Shown here piece by piece: positions 1-5,344 of a stretch of DNA of 5,627 nucleotides. The number at the start of each line of letters is the position of its first letter. The first letter of the stretch is position 1. Source of the stretch: Promethearchaeota archaeon (GTDB lineage Archaea > Asgardarchaeota > Lokiarchaeia > Sigynarchaeales > SOKP01); assembly GCA_016839655.1 (NCBI GenBank), contig JAEOTW010000261.1, positions 1 through 5,627 of the forward strand, read 5' to 3'. The position numbers and the translations under genes are program-made. The notes below the pieces were generated by a model. That model saw only the letters and a program-made list of their open reading frames with translations. It made no database searches and was not told where the DNA came from.

Positions 1-68
1 CATCGAATTTGACAATGCAAGGCCTTTACATAAGTACCAATATTTTCAAGATCAATTTCTTTCGTCAT
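1..68 (-). CDS. Partial ArsR-like winged-helix regulator (N-terminus only)
   Basis: Reading leftwards from the ATG at 68-66, an open frame of 22 codons runs off the window edge: MTKEIDLENIGTYVKALHCQ followed by IR. The pattern 'xxVKALxxxIR' matches the first helix of ArsR-like winged-helix proteins (compare the family's 'LKALADPTRLxIL'), so I infer a DNA-binding transcriptional regulator. A short AAGGA element lies 4 bases before the ATG, which supports this start. The gene diverges from the Cys-rich protein/ABC exporter unit, a usual position for a local regulator of that unit. Too little protein is visible to name a ligand or exclude another wHTH family. The Cys in the first helix (HCQ) is notable beside a Cys-rich neighbour but proves nothing. 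Confidence 0.5.
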   Translation of the reverse strand, partial: MTKEIDLENIGTYVKALHCQIR

Positions 69-97
69 TTTTCCTTATTATGTTTAAAGATCTAGAA

Positions 98-109
98 ATA
101 TTTAAATAT
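98..109. promoter_or_regulatory. Candidate shared TATA region of divergent promoters
   Basis: A 12-bp perfect palindrome, ATATTTAAATAT, lies between the partial regulator and the Cys-rich gene. As a plus-strand archaeal TATA box it would place a transcript start near 130-135, leaving a leader of about 40 bases before the ATG at 172. Being symmetrical, it could also serve the leftward gene, whose start would then fall a few bases before its ATG at 68. A second palindrome, TTTAATTAATTAAA, sits at 135-148 near the inferred plus-strand start. In DNA this AT-rich, short palindromes arise often by chance, so the assignment rests on position only. The rest of 69-171 shows nothing else I can identify. 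Confidence 0.35.
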
Positions 110-171
110 ATGGTTTGATTAGTTAAATCTATCATTTAATTAATTAAAAAAAATATATTGTGAAAAAAAAA

Positions 172-330
172 ATGGAAGAAAAACAATCAGAAGGATGTGC
201 TTGTAATAAGCCGGAAGTTAAGGATAAATTCCCAAGAGGCTGTTGTTCTTTAAACCAAATTATTGAATGTCATGGCGATCAACCTGTAGATGAGCTTTTT
301 AAGCATATTCAATTAAAAGAAGAAAAATAA
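172..330 (+). CDS. Small cysteine-rich protein of unknown function (52 aa)
   Basis: A 52-residue frame from ATG 172 to TAA 330. It contains five cysteines and a following histidine: C9-x-C11, C24-C25 and C33-H34, then an acidic/basic tail (ending QLKEEK) without Cys. This spacing could bind zinc, iron or another metal, or form disulfides; I do not recognise the family. There is no signal peptide or membrane segment, so it is probably cytosolic. Its stop is 27 bases before the ABC ATPase start on the same strand with no obvious terminator between, so co-transcription with the exporter is likely. An in-frame GTG at 160 would add four residues (VKKK), but an A10 run lies between the two starts and ATG is preferred. 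No clear Shine-Dalgarno is visible. Even Cys spacing, normal codon use and tight placement argue that it is a real gene; function is unknown. Confidence 0.6.
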   Translation: MEEKQSEGCACNKPEVKDKFPRGCCSLNQIIECHGDQPVDELFKHIQLKEEK

Positions 331-348
331 ATATGTTCTTATGAATAA

Positions 349-352
349 GGTG
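349..352 (+). promoter_or_regulatory. Ribosome binding site of the ABC ATPase
   Basis: GGTG lies 5 bases before the ATG at 358 and fits the archaeal anti-Shine-Dalgarno sequence, fixing the ATPase start. It falls in the 27-base gap after the Cys-rich gene. Confidence 0.6.
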
Positions 353-357
353 TTACT

Positions 358-1347
358 ATGAAAGCTATTGTTGTAAATAATTTAGCCAAACATTTTGAAT
401 CGCCAAAACGAGGAAAACCTGGAAAGATGGGACCAAATAAACCCCAAGCTAAAAATAGTTTAATCCGTGCTGTTGATGGTATTAGCTTTGAAGTTAAAAA
501 AGGGGAAATATTTGGATTTTTAGGGCCAAATGGTGCTGGAAAAACAACAACAATTCGAATGTTGACGGGGGTATTAAGACCTAATCAAGGGAATGCATCA
601 ATATTCGAGCATGATGTATGGAAAAATCAAATTCTTGTGAAACAAATAACGGGAAATGTTCCTGAGGAAGCAAATGTATATTTTGACTTGACGGGGTTCC
701 AAAATCTAATTTTCATTGGAGAAATATATGGTATTTCGAAAAACGTTCGTATTGAACGAGCAGAGAATCTACTTAAGAAATTTGAATTATATGAAAAGCG
801 TAATTTAAAAGCTATGAAATATTCGAAGGGAATGAAACAAAGGTTATTATTATGCATGGCACTAATGAGTGATCCAGCAATCTTGTTTCTTGATGAACCA
901 ACAAGTGGATTAGATGTACAATCTGCTCGTATAATCAAACAATTAATTAAAGAATATAATGAAAAAGGAGTAACCATCTTTCTTACTACTCATGATATGG
1001 AAGTTGCAAATGAATTATGCCATAGAATTGCGATCATTAATCATGGTAAAATTATAAGTCTGGATACACCAGAAAATTTAAAGAGACTAACGCAAGAATA
1101 TAGGGCAATAGATTTCTATTTTGATAATGGCGCAGATATGGCTAAAATTGAAAATCTGGCTTCTGTTAAAGAAGTTCAAAAAGTAAGAGATGGTTTCCAT
1201 GTAATAGTAGAAGATATTCATGAGGGTGTATGTGAAATTGTGGATTTCATTAAACAAAATAATATAACTATAAAACAATTAAACACACATCAACCAAAGT
1301 TAGAAGATGCATTTTTAAGAATTATTGAAAGAGGTGAAGAAAATTAA
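358..1347 (+). CDS. ABC transporter ATPase, DrrA/NatA-like exporter type
   Basis: This 329-residue protein is the cytoplasmic ATP-hydrolysing subunit that should drive the permease encoded next. All core motifs are visible: Walker A GPNGAGKTT (residues 56-64), signature YSKGMKQ (155-161), Walker B AILFLDEP (174-181), D-loop SGLD (183-186) and the switch histidine H212 (TTHD). The Q-loop position carries Glu (VPEE, 101-104) in place of Gln, as is seen in some ABC-2 exporters. The C-terminal section (about 240-329) ends in PKLEDAFLRI, the usual tail of DrrA/CcmA-like ATPases. Residues about 14-33 form a basic, Gly/Pro-rich insert (several Lys/Arg) between the first two strands, where relatives have only a short turn. 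Substrate cannot be read from sequence; drugs, lipids, ions or peptides are all handled by this family. The start is supported by GGTG 5 bases upstream. Confidence 0.93.
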   Translation: MKAIVVNNLAKHFESPKRGKPGKMGPNKPQAKNSLIRAVDGISFEVKKGEIFGFLGPNGAGKTTTIRMLTGVLRPNQGNASIFEHDVWKNQILVKQITGNVPEEANVYFDLTGFQNLIFIGEIYGISKNVRIERAENLLKKFELYEKRNLKAMKYSKGMKQRLLLCMALMSDPAILFLDEPTSGLDVQSARIIKQLIKEYNEKGVTIFLTTHDMEVANELCHRIAIINHGKIISLDTPENLKRLTQEYRAIDFYFDNGADMAKIENLASVKEVQKVRDGFHVIVEDIHEGVCEIVDFIKQNNITIKQLNTHQPKLEDAFLRIIERGEEN

Positions 1348-2131
1348 TACTGAATTTTCATTAGATAAAAGCACTAAATTTCAGAATTTTGTAGTTCAAA
1401 TAAAGAGATCTTTTACAATCACCAAAAAAGATTTAAAAATATATTACAATAAACCTCCTGTGTTAATTCAAGGAATATTCTTCCCAACAATCTTATTCTT
1501 TGCTTTTACAGTTGGAAGAAACATACAGCCAGTATATTTAATTTCTGGAATAATGACTATGGTTCTTTTCTTAACTGCAACTTCATTAGGACCAATAATT
1601 TTTCCTTGGGAGACAATGCGCGGTACTCTTGAACGTTTAATAACTTGTCCGATTTCAATTAAAACAATAATGGTTGGTAGTATTTGGAGTTCTTTCATAT
1701 ATGGAGTATTATTCTCATCAATTCCCTTAATTTTGGGGATAGTTTTTCAAGGTGGTAACTTGGATGTTAACTATTTTCTTGTTATTTTCGCTATGATCAT
1801 CTCCTCCTTAGTATTTTCTAGCTTTAGTTTGATTATTTCGGCTCCACCAGCAAGTACTCCAGGAAATACTATGATTTTACAGATCCTCATCAAATTTCCC
1901 CTATTATTCATCAGCCCACTTTTCATGCCCATTAACTCACTTCCTACTGCTATTATATCTCCACTTACATATTGTGCGGATATATTAAATATATCATTAG
2001 GAGAAGTTAGTGCGTTTGGTGCTTTTGGATTACTATTTGACTTAGCAATTCTACTATCTTTTGGATTTGGATTTCTCTTTTTAGCATTTGCATTACATCA
2101 GAAAACTTTAGAAAAGAGATTTAGGGGATAA
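1325..2131 (+). CDS. ABC-2 type permease subunit
   Basis: This is the membrane partner of the preceding ATPase, about 268 residues, a normal length for an ABC-2 permease. Hydrophobic segments lie near residues 46-65, 70-95, 116-141, 148-173, 185-205 and 231-257, giving six predicted membrane helices with a cytosolic, basic N-terminus. The stretch WETMRGTLERLITCPIS (95-111) is the conserved amphipathic region after the second helix that contacts the ATPase. The start is uncertain: TTG 1325 (23-base overlap with the ATPase), GTG 1334 (14-base overlap), or the rare codon ATT 1343, which sits 5 bases after GAGGTGA at 1331-1337. All three share a frame and only the first few residues differ. The overlap implies translational coupling and equal expression of the two subunits. 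The transported substrate is unknown. Confidence 0.9.
   Translation: MKEVKKINTEFSLDKSTKFQNFVVQIKRSFTITKKDLKIYYNKPPVLIQGIFFPTILFFAFTVGRNIQPVYLISGIMTMVLFLTATSLGPIIFPWETMRGTLERLITCPISIKTIMVGSIWSSFIYGVLFSSIPLILGIVFQGGNLDVNYFLVIFAMIISSLVFSSFSLIISAPPASTPGNTMILQILIKFPLLFISPLFMPINSLPTAIISPLTYCADILNISLGEVSAFGAFGLLFDLAILLSFGFGFLFLAFALHQKTLEKRFRG
1331..1337 (+). promoter_or_regulatory. GAGGTGA Shine-Dalgarno-like element inside the ATPase end
   Basis: GAGGTGA is a near-perfect complement of the archaeal 16S rRNA tail and lies at the ATPase/permease junction. It is downstream of the TTG 1325 start and overlaps the GTG 1334 start, so it could serve only a later start; the in-frame codon at the right distance is ATT 1343. 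It also encodes ordinary residues (ERGEE and EVKK in the two frames), so it may be coincidental. Confidence 0.35.
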
Positions 2132-2146
2132 TCGAGGAAGTCTTTT

Positions 2147-2158
2147 AAAAAAAAAAAA
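2147..2158 (-). terminator. Oligo-T terminator of the methyltransferase
   Basis: A run of 12 A on the plus strand reads as T12 on the minus strand immediately after the methyltransferase stop. Archaeal RNA polymerase terminates at such runs without a hairpin. Confidence 0.6.
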
Positions 2159-2869
2159 TTATATTTTTATTTTATTTTTTCTGTAAATAGTAATATCCAA
2201 TAGATCAGTTTTAATCTCATGCTTATTTTTTAGATCAGTTTGGTTAAGCATCTCCTTAAGCTCGATAGGTGTATAGCCTGCCATAATAGAAGTTTTCCAA
2301 TAATAGCTGATTTGTTTTGAAATAAATAATTTTGCGATTTGGAATATAATTTTACCTCCTAATTTGAGATCTCGTCTTCCATCACTAATACATAATATAC
2401 CCTCATCTTTTAGCACTCTGGCAATCTCATTAAATACATCTATTGGCTCTTCCCAATGATGTAAACTGTCATGACTTATAACCGCATCAAAAGAATTATC
2501 CTCAAACATAGACATATTTTTTGCATTTCCCTCAACAAATGTAAAGTTTTCGATTCCTGCATTTTCATCTTTAACATTCTGTTTTGCTACTCTTATCATA
2601 TCTTTTGAGATTTCTAATCCAGTTAGATGGATACTAGGCTTCTTTTTTACTAGTATGATGCTAATCCACGCAGGACCAGGTCCAATTTCAAGAACTCTGG
2701 AATGATCTTTTAATTTTAAGTCGTTAATGATGAATTCTGCGTAACGCCTATATTCTTTCATTCGCTTTTTGAACTCTTGATTAAGTTCTTCTATGGGCAT
2801 TTCCTCACCATCATCTATTGATTCCCCTTCAGGAATTCTTGGTGGTATTTTTTTTTTAGTTTTACTCAT
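2159..2869 (-). CDS. Class I SAM-dependent methyltransferase (UbiE/Methyltransf_11-like)
   Basis: This 236-residue protein has a Rossmann-type S-adenosylmethionine fold. Motif I is VLEIGPGPAW (59-68); the acidic residue ending strand 2, which binds the SAM ribose, is E86 (TGLEIS); EGNAKNM (113-119) fits the adenine-contacting loop; FDAVISHDSLHHW (127-139) is motif IV; VLKDEGILCI (152-161) is the strand after the 'RVLKPGG'-like turn. The C-terminal SIMAGYTPIEL (194-204) is often seen in archaeal members. The first 45 residues are charged and probably helical, with a run of lysines. The start ATG is supported by GGTGA 7 bases upstream. Substrate is not predictable: small molecules, quinone-like lipids or metalloids are methylated by relatives. 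It converges on the exporter and diverges from the TrmB-like regulator, which may control it. Confidence 0.88.
   Translation of the reverse strand: MSKTKKKIPPRIPEGESIDDGEEMPIEELNQEFKKRMKEYRRYAEFIINDLKLKDHSRVLEIGPGPAWISIILVKKKPSIHLTGLEISKDMIRVAKQNVKDENAGIENFTFVEGNAKNMSMFEDNSFDAVISHDSLHHWEEPIDVFNEIARVLKDEGILCISDGRRDLKLGGKIIFQIAKLFISKQISYYWKTSIMAGYTPIELKEMLNQTDLKNKHEIKTDLLDITIYRKNKIKI
2162..2180 (+). terminator. T-rich terminator of the exporter unit
   Basis: Runs of T5, T4 and T6 separated by single A bases begin about 30 bases after the permease stop and match archaeal T-rich terminators. The signal lies antisense to the last codons of the convergent methyltransferase, so the two 3' ends overlap. 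Confidence 0.55.
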
Positions 2870-2876
2870 TTCAATT

Positions 2877-2881
2877 TCACC
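2877..2881 (-). promoter_or_regulatory. Ribosome binding site of the methyltransferase
   Basis: GGTGA on the minus strand, 7 bases before the ATG at 2869, fixes the start. Confidence 0.65.
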
Positions 2882-2936
2882 ATTTTATTATTTAACCTAA
2901 ATTGAACTATACAATTTTTCATATTCTCACTTCTCA

Positions 2937-2945
2937 TTATATTTT
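2937..2945 (-). promoter_or_regulatory. Possible TATA box of the methyltransferase
   Basis: AAAATATAA on the minus strand would give a transcript start near 2912-2915 and a leader of about 45 bases. Other AT-rich stretches in this 192-base gap could serve equally, so this is a weak call. Two TTCTCA hexamers on the plus strand (2924-2929 and 2931-2936) lie between it and the inferred start. Confidence 0.25.
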
Positions 2946-2980
2946 GTATGCGTTTAATATCTAAGCTAAGAAAAACGGGT

Positions 2981-2992
2981 TTTATATTTAAA
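2981..2992 (+). promoter_or_regulatory. TATA box of the TrmB-like regulator gene
   Basis: TTTATATTTAAA follows a purine-rich AAAAACGGG stretch that could hold a BRE. At the usual distance the transcript start falls near 3010, leaving a leader of about 50 bases before the ATG at 3062. The inverted repeat at 3001-3024 covers this start. Confidence 0.5.
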
Positions 2993-3000
2993 GCTATGTA

Positions 3001-3024
3001 AGTTGTCAATTATAGTTGACAACT
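3001..3024. promoter_or_regulatory. Inverted-repeat operator upstream of the TrmB-like gene
   Basis: AGTTGTCAA (3001-3009) and TTGACAACT (3016-3024) are exact reverse complements separated by TTATAG. A perfect 9+9 bp dyad with mixed base content is unlikely by chance here. The half-site centres lie 15 bases apart. The site covers the likely transcription start and begins just after the TATA box, where a bound dimer would block polymerase. The natural candidate to bind it is the TrmB-like protein encoded 38 bases downstream. It could instead form an RNA hairpin if transcription starts earlier than I infer. Confidence 0.6.
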
Positions 3025-3061
3025 CGTTTGAATTATAATGAATTGATGATTATAGTATTTA

Positions 3062-3949
3062 ATGATAAGAGAAGAAAAAGACCAAAGTAAAAGATCTAAT
3101 GAACGATTTATAAATAATTTAACTTTCTTTGGGCTATCCATTGAAGAGGCTACTGTTTATTTCTCACTTTTAAAACGCGGCAACAGAGGGGAAGTTGTAG
3201 GACGTATTAAAGAGGAGTTAGAGTTAGGAAGAACTACAATATATGCAATTATGGAGAGACTGAAAGAAAAAGACTGGATCATTTCAGATATAATTTCAGA
3301 AATCCCTAAAAGGATTAAATATATCGCAAAACCTCCTATGGATATTTTAAACCAACTTCTTGAGACAACAAAGATAAAATTAAAAAAAATGCAAGATACT
3401 AGCTTATTTATTGGAGATAAATTAGATTTAGTCTATCAGGGTGCCAAAAAGCTTACCGTTGAGACGATACATCCTGGAGGATATAAGTATCTAAAACCCC
3501 TCGTAAACCAAGGATGGAAAATTAAAACTGAGGTAGTGGAGCATGTAGAATCGTTAGAACGATTAGTTCTTGATTACGAACTTAAAGGTTCAGAAGGTTT
3601 CCCGAAGGATTGTGGCTTGATTATAGGCATTTTTGATAGAAATATTGAGAACGATAAGGAAGTAATTAGTGAAGCAGTATCCACTTTTAAGATTAAAACT
3701 GAATACGAAATTCGGAATGAGAAGATCCCTGGATTTGAAGATGTTAAACTAGAAGTAACCAAATTTAATCAATATCCTGGAGCAAATGTATATATCAAAC
3801 TTAAGTTGAAAAAGAAATGGTGGTTGACGGGTAAACAAGCTGTTATCCCCATTGAAAACAAACTTTTTCTCATTTTTGGAAATAAAGAAAATTTTCAAAT
3901 CCTTATGGATACTGTTCTAAATGCTGAAAAATTTCATCATCTAGTTTAA
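3062..3949 (+). CDS. TrmB-like winged-helix transcriptional regulator
   Basis: This 295-residue protein begins with a TrmB-type winged helix (about 18-75): FFGLSIEEATVYFSLLKRG parallels the family's 'GLSxxEAxVYxxLLxxG', followed by a probable recognition helix (LGRTTIYAIMERLKEK, 55-70) and a wing (about 71-90). A charged helical stretch (94-112) is a likely dimerisation coiled coil. Residues about 120-295 should be the sensor or effector domain; I do not recognise sugar-binding features of classical TrmB/TrmBL1, and the C-terminus WLTGKQAVIPIENKLFLIFG only loosely recalls TrmB-family ends. No clear Shine-Dalgarno precedes the ATG. The inverted repeat at 3001-3024 suggests autoregulation, and the divergent methyltransferase is the obvious second target. 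The ligand is unknown. Family assignment is firm for the DNA-binding half only. Confidence 0.82.
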   Translation: MIREEKDQSKRSNERFINNLTFFGLSIEEATVYFSLLKRGNRGEVVGRIKEELELGRTTIYAIMERLKEKDWIISDIISEIPKRIKYIAKPPMDILNQLLETTKIKLKKMQDTSLFIGDKLDLVYQGAKKLTVETIHPGGYKYLKPLVNQGWKIKTEVVEHVESLERLVLDYELKGSEGFPKDCGLIIGIFDRNIENDKEVISEAVSTFKIKTEYEIRNEKIPGFEDVKLEVTKFNQYPGANVYIKLKLKKKWWLTGKQAVIPIENKLFLIFGNKENFQILMDTVLNAEKFHHLV

Positions 3950-3979
3950 TATTAATAAGCAAAAAATTGAGATTTAGTT

Positions 3980-4000
3980 AAAAAAAATTAATTTCTTTTA
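3980..4000. terminator. Overlapping terminators between convergent genes
   Basis: The 48-base gap between the TrmB-like gene and the SDR stops holds A8 at 3980-3987 (T8 for the minus-strand SDR) followed by T-rich sequence with runs of T3 and T4 for the plus strand. This fits hairpin-free archaeal termination in both directions. Confidence 0.45.
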
Positions 4001-5281
4001 TATTATACTCTCTAATTGATTAAGATCAGAAATTAGAGTTAATACTGTTTTTTCCCTATTATTTAAAGTTTTTAGTGCCATTTTTAATTCATCAGGATCT
4101 TTAATCCATCCTTTAGCATCATCTATGCATGTATGAAAATGATCAGCGAGTTTCTCCAAAACTTGAGTAAACCAAGGTATTTTTTTTATGATATGAAGGG
4201 AATTATCTTCTTTTTGATTGTGGAGATTATTAGGTATTTCTTGAATCTGTTTATCAAGTTCTGTTATAGTCTCAACATATTTCTCTATTTTCATTCCACA
4301 TCTTTTTGCAAAAGTACGATTCATCCACTTTTTCGCTAATAAACCCAAATTATTTGTCTCTTGGTAAAACTTTTCTATAAGTGCATAGACATTTTGAGAA
4401 TTTTCAATAATCTCCGAAATAAAAATTTTTAAGTCAGTTTCACTATGAATTTTTTTTTTAATTAAGCTTTTTTTCTTTTCTGGAGAAATCAACCCCAATT
4501 TTAATAGAGGAGAGAATGGTTCGGCTATTTGACCGTGATATTCCTTTGCATACACAATAGTATATGCCCATCCCGCAGCACAATGATCTGCTGGCATTAA
4601 TCCATCATATCCAGGGTTTACTCCTTGATTTTTAAATTCTTCTTCAGTCATGCCATATCTTGGTGCTAAAATACGGCTATACTCCTGTAATCCTGGAGTA
4701 TCAATCATTCCAGGTCCAAACACGAAGACTGAAATATTGGTATTTTCTAACTCTGCTGCAAGTGATATTGCTATTGATGTCAAAGCCGTTTTAGTTGCAA
4801 AATAGGGTGCCATATATGGCCATCCTTCTGCAGAGGTTACAGTATTTATTATACCGTCATTTTGTTTAATCATATAAGGTAAAAAAGTTTTAATGGCATA
4901 TACAGCCCCACGAATATTAACATTATATATTTTATCCCAATCTTCAATTGATATTTCATTTATAGTACCTGTTGAAGTCATATAGGCATTATTAATAAGG
5001 ATATTTACTTTTCCAAATCTTTCAATAACTACCTTCTCTAAGTTTTTAATATCTTCTTCTTTAGAAACATCTGTTTTTACAAAAAGTGCAGTTCCACCTT
5101 CTGAACAAATTAAGTCTTCTACCTCTTTTCCATATTCATTTATTTCTGCAATGACGACTTTTGCTCCTAACCAAGCTAGAGCTCTTGCGAGTTCTTTACC
5201 AATGCCTCTCCCTGCTCCAGTAATGATCGCAACTTTATTTGTAAGCGAATTTTTGGATATTCCTAATTTTTTAATAAACAT
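3998..5281 (-). CDS. Short-chain dehydrogenase/reductase with long C-terminal extension
   Basis: This 427-residue protein has an SDR core (about 14-260) and an unrecognised extension. Core motifs are complete: cofactor loop TGAGRGIG (21-28), acidic E46 at the end of strand 2 (favouring NAD over NADP), D71, NNAY (97-100, usually NNAG), N122, catalytic S150, Y160 and K164 (YFATK), and PGMIDTP (190-196). It should therefore be a working NAD(P)-dependent oxidoreductase, substrate unknown. Residues about 265-427 look helical and charged, and are absent from typical 250-residue SDRs. An A10 run at codons 275-278 marks the junction. GGTG 8 bases before the ATG supports the start. It diverges from a TetR gene that probably controls it. 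Confidence 0.88.
   Translation of the reverse strand: MFIKKLGISKNSLTNKVAIITGAGRGIGKELARALAWLGAKVVIAEINEYGKEVEDLICSEGGTALFVKTDVSKEEDIKNLEKVVIERFGKVNILINNAYMTSTGTINEISIEDWDKIYNVNIRGAVYAIKTFLPYMIKQNDGIINTVTSAEGWPYMAPYFATKTALTSIAISLAAELENTNISVFVFGPGMIDTPGLQEYSRILAPRYGMTEEEFKNQGVNPGYDGLMPADHCAAGWAYTIVYAKEYHGQIAEPFSPLLKLGLISPEKKKSLIKKKIHSETDLKIFISEIIENSQNVYALIEKFYQETNNLGLLAKKWMNRTFAKRCGMKIEKYVETITELDKQIQEIPNNLHNQKEDNSLHIIKKIPWFTQVLEKLADHFHTCIDDAKGWIKDPDELKMALKTLNNREKTVLTLISDLNQLESII
4450..4459 (-). other. A10 homopolymer in the SDR message at the domain junction
   Basis: Ten A bases (minus strand) encode K275-K277 and the first base of I278. With one A fewer the frame reads FIVKLT then TAA (283 residues); with one A more it reads NS then TAG (279 residues). 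Either slip leaves a complete SDR core without the extension. The run and outcomes are read directly; slippage in the cell is not shown, and a sequencing indel is a competing concern. Confidence 0.5.
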
Positions 5282-5289
5282 TTGAAAAA

Positions 5290-5293
5290 CACC
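5290..5293 (-). promoter_or_regulatory. Ribosome binding site of the SDR
   Basis: GGTG on the minus strand, 8 bases before the ATG at 5281, supports this start codon. Confidence 0.55.
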
Positions 5294-5330
5294 AATTATT
5301 TATACTTAGGATTTAAGAATTAATATGACT

Positions 5331-5338
5331 ATATAAAC
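5331..5338 (-). promoter_or_regulatory. TATA box of the SDR gene
   Basis: GTTTATAT on the minus strand would start transcription near 5306, giving a leader of about 25 bases that contains the GGTG site. The tandem repeats begin 6 bases upstream of it, where a BRE would lie. A second TATA-like stretch nearer the gene (about 5297-5305) is too close to leave room for the GGTG in the leader. Confidence 0.45.
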
Positions 5339-5344
5339 ATTTGG

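Noticed and set aside
135..148. TTTAATTAATTAAA palindrome as a regulator binding site
   Set aside because: Pure A/T palindromes of this length are common in such AT-rich intergenic DNA; nothing but its position supports a role.
172..330. The Cys-rich protein as a secreted peptide (RiPP or bacteriocin precursor) exported by the neighbouring ABC transporter
   Set aside because: There is no leader peptide with a Gly-Gly cleavage site, no modification enzyme such as a radical SAM or lanthipeptide synthetase next to it, and the permease-type exporter lacks a peptidase domain.
627..977. Minus-strand open frame of 116 codons inside the ABC ATPase
   Set aside because: It is antisense to a gene with all ABC motifs intact and its translation shows no recognisable domain; it follows from the codon usage of the real gene.
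1087..1278. Minus-strand 63-codon frame rich in Ile, Phe and Tyr
   Set aside because: Antisense to the C-terminal part of the ATPase; composition reflects AT-rich complement and not a membrane protein.
1468..1698. Minus-strand 76-codon frame within the permease
   Set aside because: Antisense to membrane helices of a convincing permease, with no independent gene signals.
2961..2970. CTAAG tandem duplication in the methyltransferase/TrmB-like intergenic region
   Set aside because: Only two 5-bp copies with no symmetry or placement that sets them apart from chance.
4133..4339. Plus-strand 68-codon frame with hydrophobic stretches opposite the SDR extension
   Set aside because: Antisense shadow of a Lys/Glu-rich coding region; no ribosome binding site, promoter or recognisable motif.
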